A stretch of 52,848 nt of DNA, taken from positions 1-52,848 of the forward strand of contig CAIVPR010000081.1 in assembly GCA_903907865.1 (NCBI GenBank), read 5' to 3'. This document shows, in pieces, positions 7,251 to 16,597 of the stretch. The stretch comes from an uncultured Acidobacteriia bacterium. GTDB lineage: Bacteria; Acidobacteriota; Terriglobia; Bryobacterales; Bryobacteraceae. Under the pieces are notes generated by a model. That model was not told where the DNA came from and ran no database searches. It saw only the letters and a program-made list of their open reading frames with translations. Numbering within the stretch: the first letter of the stretch is position 1; every line of letters starts with the position of its first letter. Made by a program: the position numbers and the translations under genes.

Positions 7251-8966
7251 TTACTCCTTCAGGTTGCGGACGTTGCGGACTTCGCCGCCGAAGGTCTCGC
7301 GGAAACGCTGCACTTCGGGGTGGCTGAGGGCCCGTTCGGTCGTCTCGTCGTCTTTCTGGACCGGTTTGGCGATGACCGGCGCGGCCTTCACTTCGCCGAA
7401 TACCACCTTGAAGCGGACGCCCGGTTGGCCGAGGTGCTTCAATGCGGTCAGGACTTCTTCGCGCCCGAGGTCCAACTGGAAACTCTTCGCTGTCGTGATC
7501 AGCAGCTCGCCGCCGTTCATGGCGACTTCCGACTGGGCAATGGCGTCTGCGGAGAACTGGAGGCCGGTTTCGAGGAGCGCGCCGTGCAGCATCTGACGCC
7601 AATCGGCTCCGGCGGGGACTGGAGAAGCCGCGGCGGTCTGGGACGGCGCCGGAGGTGGTGGCGATGCAGCCCGTTTCATCCGGTCCGCCTCGAAGGGCGA
7701 GGGGGCGGGAGGTCTCGGCGGTGCAGTCGGAGGAGCCGCAACGGGACGGGGCGGCATCGGCGGTGCTGCCATGGGGCGCGCTGCGGTTGGAGGTGCGGCG
7801 GCCATCGTTGGACGCGCCGGGGCCGCACTGGCAACCGGTGCCGAGCCCAGGTTCGCGATGGCTTCTTCAATCGAGACGAGCTTGCCCGCCTGCACCATCT
7901 TCAACAGGCCAAGTTCCAGATGGAAGCGGGGTTGCAGCGAGAATTGCAGTTCGCGGAACAGGTCGAGCGAGAACTGCAGGTAGCGGGTGAGGTCGTCCGA
8001 CCCGAACGACGCCGCGATCTGCCCCATCTGGTCCCGCTCCGAGGGGCTGGCCGCGACCAGCCTGGTGTCCTTGCCCGCGATCTTGACCACCAGCAGGTTG
8101 CGCAGGTATCGCGACATCTCGCGCGAGAAGTGCTGCGGACTACCGCCGTTGCGTTCGAGCTCGTCCACCAGCGCCAGCATCGCCGATCCGTCCTGCGCGG
8201 CGAGCGCCGTGGTCACCTGCGCCATGGCGTCAATGCCGAAGGCACCCAACAAGGCCCGGACCGACGCGGCATCCAGCTTCGCGCCGCAACAGGCAATGGC
8301 TTGGTCGAGCGCCGAAAGGGAATCGCGCACCGAGCCTTCACCGGACTGTGCGATGACTGCGAGCGCCTCGTCGTCGGCCTCCACGCCCTCTTTGGTGCAG
8401 ATCTCGCGCATCCGGTCGATGAGGTCGTTGAAATCGACGGATCGGAAGCTGAAATGCTGGCAGCGTGAGGCGATGGTGGCCGGGATCTTGTGCGTTTCGG
8501 TGGTGCAGAGGACGAAGACGGCCCACTCCGGCGGTTCCTCGATGGTCTTCAGCAGCGCGTTGAAGGCCTCGTTGGTGATCTGGTGGGCTTCGTCGATGAT
8601 GAAGATCTTGTAGCGGTCGCGGGCGGGCTGGTATCGGACGTTTTCCCGAAGCTCGCGCATCTCGTTGATGCCGCGGTTGGAGGCGGCGTCGATTTCGATG
8701 ACGTCGGGAGATCCCCCCGCTGTGATTTCGAGGCAGCTGGCGCAGGTGCCGCAGGGGTCGCCCGTGGGGCCGGTTTGGCAGTTCAGGCAGCGGGCGAGGA
8801 TGCGGGCGGTGGTGGTTTTGCCAGTTCCGCGCTGGCCGGAGAAGATATAGCCGTGCGCGATGCGGCCTTGGCCGATGGCGTTGCGCAGGGTCGTCTTGAT
8901 GTGGTCCTGGTTGAGGACATCGTCGAACGACTGGGGTCGGTACTTTCGCGCGATGACCTGGTACAT
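7251..8966 (-). CDS. dnaX: DNA polymerase III subunit gamma/tau
   Basis: This 571-aa clamp-loader ATPase has Walker A GQRGTGKTTTA (about residues 45-54), a zinc module with cysteines at 63, 72, 75 and 78, and Walker B IIDEAH (124-129). It also has the sensor region CTTETHKIPATIASRCQHF. A Pro/Ala-rich linker (about 380-450) precedes the tau-specific C-terminal domain. I see no obvious slippery A-rich run of the kind used for gamma production in Escherichia coli. The gene follows the SRP RNA by 23 nt on the same strand. Confidence 0.97.
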   Translation of the reverse strand: MYQVIARKYRPQSFDDVLNQDHIKTTLRNAIGQGRIAHGYIFSGQRGTGKTTTARILARCLNCQTGPTGDPCGTCASCLEITAGGSPDVIEIDAASNRGINEMRELRENVRYQPARDRYKIFIIDEAHQITNEAFNALLKTIEEPPEWAVFVLCTTETHKIPATIASRCQHFSFRSVDFNDLIDRMREICTKEGVEADDEALAVIAQSGEGSVRDSLSALDQAIACCGAKLDAASVRALLGAFGIDAMAQVTTALAAQDGSAMLALVDELERNGGSPQHFSREMSRYLRNLLVVKIAGKDTRLVAASPSERDQMGQIAASFGSDDLTRYLQFSLDLFRELQFSLQPRFHLELGLLKMVQAGKLVSIEEAIANLGSAPVASAAPARPTMAAAPPTAARPMAAPPMPPRPVAAPPTAPPRPPAPSPFEADRMKRAASPPPPAPSQTAAASPVPAGADWRQMLHGALLETGLQFSADAIAQSEVAMNGGELLITTAKSFQLDLGREEVLTALKHLGQPGVRFKVVFGEVKAAPVIAKPVQKDDETTERALSHPEVQRFRETFGGEVRNVRNLKE

Positions 8967-8989
8967 GCGGAAGGGGAGTTAACTATGGA

Positions 8990-9092
8990 CAGGCCCCGGG
9001 TAATCCGCGGCACACGGGCTGAACCACTACCGTTGCTTCCTTCCGAACCTGGCGGGGTTTGCAGCCGCCCATTGCACGGAGCCCGAGACCTG
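8990..9092 (-). ncRNA. ffs: Signal recognition particle RNA (4.5S-like)
   Basis: The minus strand contains the SRP core CCAGGTTCGGAAGGAAGCA with the apical GGAA loop. The two ends pair as a closing helix: 5' CAGGTCTCGGG with 3' CCCGGGGCCTG gives 11 pairs, two of them G-U. This sets the limits at about 103 nt, the size of the short bacterial form without an Alu domain. It binds Ffh and delivers membrane-protein ribosomes to FtsY. Its position directly before dnaX is conserved in many bacteria. Confidence 0.93.
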
Positions 9093-9101
9093 ACGCCTTC
9101 C

Positions 9102-9130
9102 AGATTAGCATTGCCCTGCTGAAAATCCAA
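9102..9130 (-). promoter_or_regulatory. Candidate promoter of the SRP RNA
   Basis: On the minus strand, TTGGAT and TAATCT are separated by 17 bp, and the -10 is preceded by TGC (extended -10). The expected start, about 7 nt downstream of the -10, coincides with the predicted 5' end of the SRP RNA at about 9092-9094. Confidence 0.5.
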
Positions 9131-9158
9131 AAATCGGAGGATGAGGTTGGCCGAGAGG

Positions 9159-10955
9159 CTACCGAACATTCAGGAATGCCGTGCTGGAGGATCGCCCTGC
9201 CGATGTCACGACTACTGGAACCGCCGCCCCGGTGACGCCTGACGGTACTTGGAAGTTCACTTGGTCCAACCCGGCCAAGCCCGGTGTCCGCCCGGCGTAG
9301 GAGACCGCCACCTGCTTGCCGCCGACCGTCAAAGTCGGCTGGACGTTGGCATAGTCCAACCCGCTCTTGGCCGTGGTGCTGCCCAATCCGGTGAGGTAGA
9401 TCGAGACAAAATCGCCCTCATGTACCGGCGAGTTCGGCCCGACCACGATTCCGGTCGACGCGTTCACCGCAGCGGAGGTCCCGGCGGCGTCCAACAGGAA
9501 GAGGCTCGGCACCGCCGGAGCCACCCGCACGTTCACGCTGTTCTGGCCCGCCGCGTTCTTCACCGACAACTTGGTCAATCCAGCGCTGGTCGATGGATAG
9601 ACGAAATTGATCTGCCCCGCGCTGACGAACACAATCTGCGCCGGACTGCCGTCTACCAGCACCTGTACTCCGCCCAACTGGGTCGGATAGGGTACGGACG
9701 CCGCTTGCGTCGCGGGGGCCAGATTCGTTCCATAGACCGACACATACGCCCCTGGGGCCACATCATAGGGAAACGGCGCCGGTCCGGCGGCGGGAATAAC
9801 CCCTTTCGGACTGATCACCGGTCCCGGTTTCACCACCGCCACCGTAACGGTGCCCGCAGCTAAAGTCGCGGTGGTTGCCTGGACAGTGCCGCTGAGCGGC
9901 GTCAACTGGACGTTCAGCGATGTTGTTGCCGGAACCGATTCCGCATAGACAATGTTTGCCGCATTCGCCGTCAGCTTGATGACTGGCGTGGTGTCAATCG
10001 ACCCGCTGATCAGGGGCAACGGAAGATCCGTCTGGTCCCGCAACTGCACCTGCAACCCTGCGGTGGTGGACAGCCGCGGGTTGGTCTCCGCGGAATCGCC
10101 GACGGATTTCCAAGCGTTCGTTCCCGTGAGGAATGACACCAGGATCTGCCCCACCATATTGTTCGGGTCGGTGGAGAGGATGTTCAGGACGGGCACGCCG
10201 GACTTGCAGACCCCGAAGATGGAGAGGAGCGAGTTCGCGGTATGGCAATACGGGACTACGCGCGTAGTCCCGGGTTGGAAGAAGCTGAGCGAGGAACTGG
10301 TGAGCGCCACAATGCCGTCGTCGAAACCGGACAGGCCCGACTCGATCCCCGTACCGCCGGAGCCTGCCACCGCCAGTGCCGATATGCCCCGCAGATCGTC
10401 CCCGCCTTGGTTCCAAGTGTTCAGGTCGAAGAGGAATTGGCTGCCGGGGGCCATCGCGGCGGTCTGCTTGTCCGACCCGAGTACAGCCGCGGCCACCGAC
10501 CCGAAATGCGGGGTTCCAAGGAAGACGGCCCGTCGGATCGGCACGCTGGCCGGAGGCAGGAATGTCGCGGGGGTGCCCGGTTGCTTGCCGGAAAGGTAGC
10601 ACCGAAGGATCAGACCACCCATGCTGTGCCCGACGACATCAACTTGGGTCACGGGTGTACCGTCGGCATACTTCAGCTTGGCGAGGAAGCTGCCAAAGGC
10701 GGCACCGACTGTCTCGATGTCGGGATTGCCCGTCACCGTGCAGTTGTCGAAATAGAGCGTCACGAGTCCGGCGTTCTGCAGCAGCTTGTCGGCCGCCCCG
10801 AAATTCGAGGCGAAGCTGGAGTCCGAAGTGCAACCCGATTGGTAGCCGTCGATGAAGACCACGGGCGGATTCGCGCCTTTCGGCACCGGCTGTCCAGCCG
10901 GGATCAGTTGCCCGGCCAAGAGTGCCGGAAGTAGTAGGATCAGGCCCAAGCGCAT
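9159..10955 (-). CDS. Secreted lipase/esterase with TIGR03437 C-terminal domain
   Basis: This is 598 aa from the ATG at 10955. The N-terminal signal peptide is MRLGLILLLPALLAGQ. An alpha/beta-hydrolase domain follows with the lipase box GHSMGG and the later segment FLGTPHFGS, as in triacylglycerol lipases. The middle is strand-rich. The C-terminal 220 residues form the Solibacter TIGR03437 domain, with GAYVSVYGTNLAP, PTQLGGVQVLVDGSPA and SAGQINFVYP. The reading frame extends far upstream (to 12212) but that part is antisense to the gamma-glutamyltransferase. A TATCAT box ends 6 nt before the ATG. A 22-bp perfect palindrome lies inside the coding region (10251-10272). Confidence 0.88.
   Translation of the reverse strand: MRLGLILLLPALLAGQLIPAGQPVPKGANPPVVFIDGYQSGCTSDSSFASNFGAADKLLQNAGLVTLYFDNCTVTGNPDIETVGAAFGSFLAKLKYADGTPVTQVDVVGHSMGGLILRCYLSGKQPGTPATFLPPASVPIRRAVFLGTPHFGSVAAAVLGSDKQTAAMAPGSQFLFDLNTWNQGGDDLRGISALAVAGSGGTGIESGLSGFDDGIVALTSSSLSFFQPGTTRVVPYCHTANSLLSIFGVCKSGVPVLNILSTDPNNMVGQILVSFLTGTNAWKSVGDSAETNPRLSTTAGLQVQLRDQTDLPLPLISGSIDTTPVIKLTANAANIVYAESVPATTSLNVQLTPLSGTVQATTATLAAGTVTVAVVKPGPVISPKGVIPAAGPAPFPYDVAPGAYVSVYGTNLAPATQAASVPYPTQLGGVQVLVDGSPAQIVFVSAGQINFVYPSTSAGLTKLSVKNAAGQNSVNVRVAPAVPSLFLLDAAGTSAAVNASTGIVVGPNSPVHEGDFVSIYLTGLGSTTAKSGLDYANVQPTLTVGGKQVAVSYAGRTPGLAGLDQVNFQVPSGVTGAAVPVVVTSAGRSSSTAFLNVR
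10251..10272. repeat. 22-bp perfect palindrome within the lipase gene
   Basis: The half-site is CGGGACTACGC followed by its exact reverse complement. It lies in codons for the segment PGTTRVVPY of the lipase. Confidence 0.7.
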
Positions 10956-10961
10956 GGTTTT

Positions 10962-10967
10962 ATGATA
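10962..10967 (-). promoter_or_regulatory. -10 box 6 nt before the lipase ATG
   Basis: On the minus strand CGCTATCAT lies 6 nt from the start codon, leaving no room for a ribosome-binding site. The identical box with identical spacing precedes thyX, and close versions precede the CocE-type hydrolase and the NamZ fusion gene. The transcript is probably leaderless. Confidence 0.45.
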
Positions 10968-11012
10968 GCGACGGAAACTGCGGTGTGCCAACCACCTGCT
11001 AATCTGGCTGCA

Positions 11013-12709
11013 ATGCCCATGCGGGTTCCATCGTTCGCCGTCTTCGGCCTGCTCCTCGCAATCACCAGCCGGCCCTCGACCCTCCATGCCCAGGCAGGCG
11101 TCGGGCGCGACACCGGTCGCTCCATGACGATCACCCAGCGCGGGATCGCGGCCACAAGCCACATCCTGGCTTCCCAGACTGCCACCGGAGTCCTGGCGCG
11201 GGGCGGATCCGCAGTCGACGCGGCTATCGCGGCCAACGCTGTCCTCGGCCTCGTCGAACCCACCATGGACGGCATCGGCGGCGACCTCTTCGTCCTCTAT
11301 TGGGACGCCAAGGCCAAGGAATATGTCGGGCTCAACGGGGCTGGTCTTTCCCCCAAGGCGCTGACGCCCGCACATTTGGCCGCCAAGGGCGTCAAGACCA
11401 TGCCGACCGTCGGCATCGATTCTGTCACCGTCCCCGGAGCGGTCGACGGCTGGGCCAAAATGCACGCCCGGTACGGCAAGCTCCGGTGGAAGGACCTCTT
11501 CGACGACGCCATCTACTACGCCGAACAGGGTTTTCCGGTCACCGAGATCATCCGCGAGGGCTGGGCGCTGCCGGTCAATGTGGCGAAGCTGAAGACCAAT
11601 CCAGAATCCGTCCGCGTCTATTTGCCGAATGGGTTGCCGCCCGCGATCAGCCAACTCTTCCGCAATCCGGATTTGGGCCGCGCCTATCGGCTGATCGCCG
11701 CCGGGGGGCGCGATGCGTTCTACAAGGGGGAAATCGCAACCGCGATCCTCGCCACGTCCCGCAAGCTGGGCGGCACCATGACCGCCGAAGATCTGGCCGC
11801 TACCAGCGCCGAGTGGGTCGAACCCATCTCGACCGACTACCGCGGCTGGCGCGTGCTCGAACTGCCGCCCTCCACCCAGGGCATCGCCGCGCTCGAAATG
11901 CTGAACATCATGGCGCTGAAACCTGCGACGCCGCTCGGCCCGAACAGCCCCGCCGAGGTCCACAAGCGCATCGAGTCCATGAAGCTCGCCTACGCCGACC
12001 TCCGCAAATACACCGCCGATCCCCGCACCTACACCCCGCCGGTTCAGACCCTCCTTTCCCCCGAATGGGCCAAGCAGCGCGCAGCACTGATCGACCCCGC
12101 GGCGGCCAATTGCGGCGTGGTGGCGGGGAAGATCAAACAGGGCGACACTACCTACCTCACGGTGGTGGACCGCGATGGCAACATGGCAAGTTGGATCGAA
12201 AGCGTCGCCCACGTGTTTGGGTCGGGTGTTACCGCGAAGGCATGGGGTTCCTCCTGCACAACCGGGGCTGGGGTTTTACCCTCGACCCGACCGACCCCGA
12301 CGTCCTTGCTGGAGGCAAGCGCCCGTTCCACACCATCATTCCGGCCTTCATGGAGAAGGGCACGCAGCGGATCGGCTTCGGGATTATGGGTGGCGCGAAC
12401 CAGCCCTTGGCCCACGCGCAATTTGTCTCCAACATCGTGGACTACGGGATGGACACCCAGGCCGCCCTCGAAGCCCCGCGCTTCACCAAGCTGGATGCGA
12501 CAGGCTGCGACGTCTCGATCGAGTCCCGCATCGGCTTGGAGACCCTCCAGCGCCTAACCGACATGGGGCACCAGATCGCCGTTCGACGCCCGTACACGCA
12601 GGAAATGGGTCGGGGGCAGGCCATTCTGCACGACTCGGCAACCGGCCTCAATTTCGGCGCAACCGATCCTCGCACTGACGGTGCCGCGCTGCCCGAACCG
12701 GTGCGCTAG
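11013..12709 (+). pseudogene. ggt: Gamma-glutamyltransferase, single frameshift
   Basis: The N-terminal part has a signal peptide (LLLAITSRPSTLHAQA) and the GGT large-subunit landmarks GGSAVDAAIAANAVL and PTMDGIGGD. The autocleavage threonine region GDTTYLTVVDRDGN follows. The frame breaks at about 12238: the sequence reads GCGAAGGCATGGGG where GCGAAGGGCATGGGG would restore GSGVTAKGMGFLLHNRGWGF. The rest of the small subunit (LAGGKRPFHTIIPAFM, FGIMGGANQP) continues in another frame to 12709. One G is missing from a GGG run, so this is a recent inactivation or a sequencing error. Working enzymes cleave glutathione and gamma-glutamyl compounds in the periplasm. Its stop overlaps the stop of thyX by 3 nt. 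Confidence 0.85.
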
Positions 12710-14130
12710 CGCTTCAGCGGATCTTCCACCCAAGGCGGCGTCGCTTGAATAAGCCGCCCCAATTCCGGCTCTACCTCGTCCACCCGCAGCTTCATGTCCC
12801 ACGCGATTTCGCGGTAGCTGAAATGGCCCTTCACACCGCTGCGGACGCGCGCGATGTACTCGGCCTCCGCGAAATCCATCTTGAACAGGAACCGTGACCG
12901 CGCCCCGAACGGCATCAGGTACTGGCGGGCCGGATTCGGTAGTTGCGACATGGCAAGAAACGTCGCGTCCATAGCAGCGCGGTACTCCGTCTCGGCACCT
13001 GCCGCCGCGAGTACCGTCGGCACCTCGTAGCCGTGGAGTCCCGCGTACTCCTGCCGATACTGGTGGCAGCGCCGGTGGCGGTGCATGTCCCGGTAGGCCC
13101 CGATGTCGATCAGCATGTCGAAGCAGTAGAGCCCGCCGTGGAATCCCCGCAGCAGGTCGTCACGGTTGCCGCGCGATTGCACCGCGACATCCAGCACCTC
13201 GGCCTGTCGTGCCCTGCTCCAGCCCCGAACCGTTTCGTACAGGTCCCGGAACGGGTGCTGGCACACCGGATACAGCAGGGTCGCCGCGATTTCCGCCAAC
13301 GTGTCATCAGGGCGCACCAACTCTACCCTTCGCACCTCCCCGGCATCGACGACACCGGTCAGGTTCTGCGCTGCCCATTGAGCCAGATCGGCTTGCGACT
13401 GCGCACGGTGCGCGTCGGGATCGGCATGTCGGGCCAGCGTCGGGGCCAAGGGTTCCGTGGCCCCCGGATCCCAAACGCATTCCGGCGGAGCGGCGCAAGC
13501 TTCCGCGATCTCCAAGCCCAGCTCCCGCACCTCGGCGAACTCCGATACCCGCAGCCGGCGGATCTGCTTTTCGAGAGTCCGGATGCTGGTCACTTGCCCG
13601 ACATTGGTCGGAATTCCCCAAAACAGCAGGTACCTGGCTACGTCGAACGCGCGCGCCGCGATGTTGCGTCCATAGGCGTCGGGCTTCATCGACTCCGGCC
13701 GCGGCAACTGGACCCGCAGGTGCGCGTCCATCAGGCCGTGGATTGTCTGGTAGGCCGCCAACAGCCCGCGTGCCGCCGCTTGGTAGGTTTCAATGTCGCC
13801 GCCCGCCAGTTCCGGGGGCGTGATGAAACCGCCCTTCGAGAAATCCTGGTAGCGCGAGGATTTGGCCTGGCCGTCCCACAGGGTCTCGTCCTCGATCTCG
13901 GTGGCCGCAACCTCGCTGATCCCCTCGAAGCACAGCACCGTGTGGCCAAGGTCGGCAATCGACTGGTGGCCGTACTGGAAGTAGTAGCTTTCGAGGAATT
14001 GCTGGGAGTTGTGGGTCCGCACCCACTCCACCGACTGCCGAATGGAATCGGCGGAACGGCTGTAGCGGGCGAGCGCGTAGGCGCTCTTTTCCGGCGGCAT
14101 CGGGGATACGGTGATGACTCGCGTTGCCAA
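12706..14130 (-). CDS. thyX: Double-length FAD-dependent thymidylate synthase (ThyX)
   Basis: This 474-aa protein is about twice the usual ThyX length and made of two ThyX-like halves. The N-terminal half (about 20-200) has [14 protein letters not shown] and [13 protein letters not shown] but lacks an RHR motif. The C-terminal half (about 265-460) has the signature [12 protein letters not shown] (351-362), preceded by DIGAYRDM. ThyX methylates dUMP using methylene-tetrahydrofolate and FADH2. The start appears to be TTG at 14130, 6 nt after a TATCAT box. It is divergent from dut, the enzyme that makes dUMP. The active site may be built from both halves. Confidence 0.85.
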   Translation of the reverse strand: MATRVITVSPMPPEKSAYALARYSRSADSIRQSVEWVRTHNSQQFLESYYFQYGHQSIADLGHTVLCFEGISEVAATEIEDETLWDGQAKSSRYQDFSKGGFITPPELAGGDIETYQAAARGLLAAYQTIHGLMDAHLRVQLPRPESMKPDAYGRNIAARAFDVARYLLFWGIPTNVGQVTSIRTLEKQIRRLRVSEFAEVRELGLEIAEACAAPPECVWDPGATEPLAPTLARHADPDAHRAQSQADLAQWAAQNLTGVVDAGEVRRVELVRPDDTLAEIAATLLYPVCQHPFRDLYETVRGWSRARQAEVLDVAVQSRGNRDDLLRGFHGGLYCFDMLIDIGAYRDMHRHRRCHQYRQEYAGLHGYEVPTVLAAAGAETEYRAAMDATFLAMSQLPNPARQYLMPFGARSRFLFKMDFAEAEYIARVRSGVKGHFSYREIAWDMKLRVDEVEPELGRLIQATPPWVEDPLKR

Positions 14131-14150
14131 ACGGTTATGATAGCGGACGA
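14131..14150. promoter_or_regulatory. Shared bidirectional promoter of thyX and dut
   Basis: Only 20 bp separate the two start codons. TTATGATAGC at 14135-14144 reads as TATGAT toward dut (9 nt from its ATG) and as TATCAT toward thyX (6 nt from its TTG). A single symmetric -10 element could serve both directions, each producing a nearly leaderless transcript. Confidence 0.45.
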
Positions 14151-14585
14151 ATGATAAAGATCAGAATCCGCCGCCTCCGGCAAGACGCCCTCGTGCCCCG
14201 TTACGCGCACGGACCCGACGAGGACGCCGGAATGGACCTCCATGCGGTCGAGTCTGTTGTCATCGCGCCCGGCGAGAGGAAGCTGGTTTCGACGGGCCTC
14301 GCCATCGAGCTGCCGGCGGGTTACGAGGCCCAGTTGCGGCCCCGTAGCGGCCACGCGCTCAAGTACGGAATAACTCTCCCGAATAGTCCGGCGACGATTG
14401 ATCCGGGCTACCGGGGCGAGATCAAGGTGATCCTGCAGAACCTGGGTGACCAGGTGTTTACGGTCGAGCCTGGGGAGCGGATCGCCCAGATGATCGTGGC
14501 GCGCTACGAGGCTGTCGAGTGGGAGGAAGGGGAGTTGACCGATTCAGCGCGGGGCGAAGGCGGGTTCGGGTCGTCGGGGCGCTAG
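14151..14585 (+). CDS. dut: Deoxyuridine 5'-triphosphate nucleotidohydrolase
   Basis: This 144-aa trimeric dUTPase has all five motifs: [46 protein letters not shown] and the glycine-rich tail [11 protein letters not shown] that closes over the active site. It converts dUTP to dUMP, keeps uracil out of DNA and supplies the substrate of ThyX, which is encoded divergently next door. The ATG at 14151 is preferred to a slightly longer frame because it fits the family N-terminus. Confidence 0.95.
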   Translation: MIKIRIRRLRQDALVPRYAHGPDEDAGMDLHAVESVVIAPGERKLVSTGLAIELPAGYEAQLRPRSGHALKYGITLPNSPATIDPGYRGEIKVILQNLGDQVFTVEPGERIAQMIVARYEAVEWEEGELTDSARGEGGFGSSGR

Positions 14586-14834
14586 CGGTCCCTCACGCAC
14601 CCGTCGCGCAGTTTGAACTTGGAAACGGCAGGTGCCTGCGCTTCAGCGGGGAACGAGGCCTTGCTTGACATGGATCGAACACACACTCCCTTATAGCGGC
14701 GATTGGGTAAGGCGGCTCCGCCACAACCCATGTGTCCAAGCTTGCCGCGAAGTAGTCTCGAATTATCGCCCAAGAGCAGCCTCCCAGGCTGGACAAGCTG
14801 AAGCTTATGCAGTGGGCACCGGTTCAAATAGTTA
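14586..14834. other. Intergenic region without recognised gene
   Basis: A short minus-strand frame exists but has no recognisable domain, so I leave it uncalled. No terminator with a T-tract is visible after dut. Confidence 0.4.
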
Positions 14835-15817
14835 TTAGTTATTGTTATTCCAAGGAGGATCCATCTTATTGAACCGGAAGTATGCGCTGGGCGACGTCCG
14901 TGTAAAATCCGTGCACGATGGGTGAAACTTCATGCCGTACTTCGGGACATAATATTCGAAAATGAGCAGGTCGCGCTCATCCCCACCCCCGCACGGCCTA
15001 GTCGCGACTATGCCATTCGCAGTCGAACTCCGGCCCAGTCCTCTATTCGGTTTGAACGCAGCCTCGTAGCTCCCTCCAAACACCGAAATTATCACCATCT
15101 GCCACGGGTTGCCCGCACACGTCGTTACATTCCCCGTAATCTGTCCATCGCGCCAACTCGCCACCCGAAAACATGATCGGATTGGTCGAGTCCGTCGGCG
15201 TGATCGTAAGCGTTCCTGCCGTCCCGCCGAAACCATCCCCGAATCCGGCACCCGTGATGGTAACCAGGATAGTCGTCCCCGGAAGCCACGTCACCGGGTC
15301 CACAGAATCGATATACGGATAGTCCGACTGAACCATAAGCTGCGTCGAGACACTCCCCGCGCCCGTCGTCACATACAGTATCCGCGGCCCCGACCCCGCA
15401 TCCGGCGAAACCGTGAACGCAGCCTGCGCGCTATACCCGCCGACCGCCAACCGAAACCGGCCCAGCGTGAAACCCGGATCGCTCCCGTCGTCCGAATTCG
15501 GATCCACACCCGTCGCCATCATTTGCGTCGATGAATCCAGACAACCGCCCACCATCTGGATCGTCCCGCTGTCCCAACCCGCAAACCGGAGCGTCCACGC
15601 ACATCCGGTACTTCCCCGCCGGAACCCCCGTGATCGAGAACGTCTCGTTCGCCTTCGACGCGAACTGTCGGTCGAAGGCTTTGTGCCCGGGCGTGCGGGG
15701 CGTCGACAGGTCGTGGATTGTTAGGGAGGCCCGGATGCCGCGGTTGGGGGGCACGGTGATGCTGCCGGAAAGTGTGGCGGCCTGATCCACGCTGCAGAGC
15801 AAGCCTGATAACATCAC
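14835..15817 (-). pseudogene. Secreted IPT/TIG-domain protein with frameshifts
   Basis: It starts with a short leader (MLSGLLCSVDQAATLSGSI) and a carboxypeptidase-regulatory-like fold (ETFSITGVPAGKYRMC). The frame then shifts near 15575 into a second frame with AGWDSGTIQMVGGCLDSS. This runs through an IPT/TIG domain (LYVTTGAGSVSTQ, VTWLPGTTILVTITGAGFG). A second shift near 15155 moves to a third frame with SWRDGQITGNVTTCAGNPW, the natural continuation of the IPT strand. At least two lesions separate three coherent pieces, so the gene is most likely dead. It lies 4 nt downstream of another broken gene in the same orientation. Confidence 0.7.
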
Positions 15818-15821
15818 AACC

Positions 15822-16566
15822 TTATAGTAGAGTCATAAATCCAGCGTCGAAAGACTGATTCACATCAAAACGCTGATCCGATTGAAGCGGCCCGCGCCCC
15901 TGCGTTGGCAGCATGACGACATCAATCGTTACCTGTTGGTTGGATTCGAGCTTCAGCGTACTCGGCTCATTGCCCGCGCCGGACTCGAAGTATCGCCAAG
16001 TCTGGTACCCGGGCGCAGTTACCTCAAGACCGACTCGAATGCCCGCCGGAACCAACATCCGATATGGCGACCCAGCAGATGTCCGGATCCATGCGCCTGG
16101 CTCCGCAATTCGCCAAAGGTGAAAGGTCGCGCTCAGGGGCAAGCCCGTCACCGCATCCTTCACAGTCCCGGAAATCACGCCACTCCGCGGTCCCAGAATC
16201 ACGGTAACGGAGGACTTCGGCCTCTGCTGCGAAATCTCAACAAGCGGCGAGAATCCGACGTAATTGAAAAGCTGAGATCGTATCTGCGTAGCCAAGACGC
16301 TCGGCCGCGACGTGAACATGATACCCGCCGATTGGAACTCCCACCACTGAGAAATGCCCCTGGGCATCCGTAGAAGCGTATTTCTTGATACTGGATCCAC
16401 TGGGGCCATTCACAGGGTTGAGATGGACTCTTACGTCGACTGCGGGCGCGCCACTGGAATCGACCACAAATCCATCTACCAATCCGTTGGGAATACCCCC
16501 TGCTTGCGGATCCCCAACGACGCCGACCACCGTAATGCACGCCAAGAGCATTAGTTTCCCAACCAT
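15822..16566 (-). pseudogene. Carboxypeptidase-regulatory-like protein, frameshifted
   Basis: The start ATG at 16566 has a good ribosome-binding site (AAGGAG, 7 nt away) and a signal peptide, MVGKLMLLACITVVGVVGDP. The first piece has a regulatory-like beta-sandwich (VDGFVVDSSGAPAVDVRVHL, then GHFSVVGVPIGGYHVHVAAE). The frame shifts near 16255; the second piece continues with a second such domain (SGVISGTVKDAVTGLPLSA) and ends at 15822. The total length is not a multiple of three, in line with one net frameshift. Immediately upstream lies a truncated fragment of an unrelated gene, so its promoter may have been lost. Confidence 0.7.
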
Positions 16567-16597
16567 CTGTCTACTCCTTAAACAGCCTCGATGAAAC

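Noticed and set aside
7251-8966. Programmed frameshift in dnaX
   Set aside because: No A-rich slippery heptamer with a downstream hairpin was found at the expected position.
10956-12212. A 419-codon N-terminal extension of the lipase
   Set aside because: It would remove the signal peptide and is antisense to the gamma-glutamyltransferase.
12943-14154. A 403-codon plus-strand frame
   Set aside because: It is antisense to thyX, whose motifs are clear, and its translation is rich in Arg/His/Val without a domain.
14582-14827. An 81-codon minus-strand frame after dut
   Set aside because: No recognisable domain or start signal, and it ends against the dut stop.
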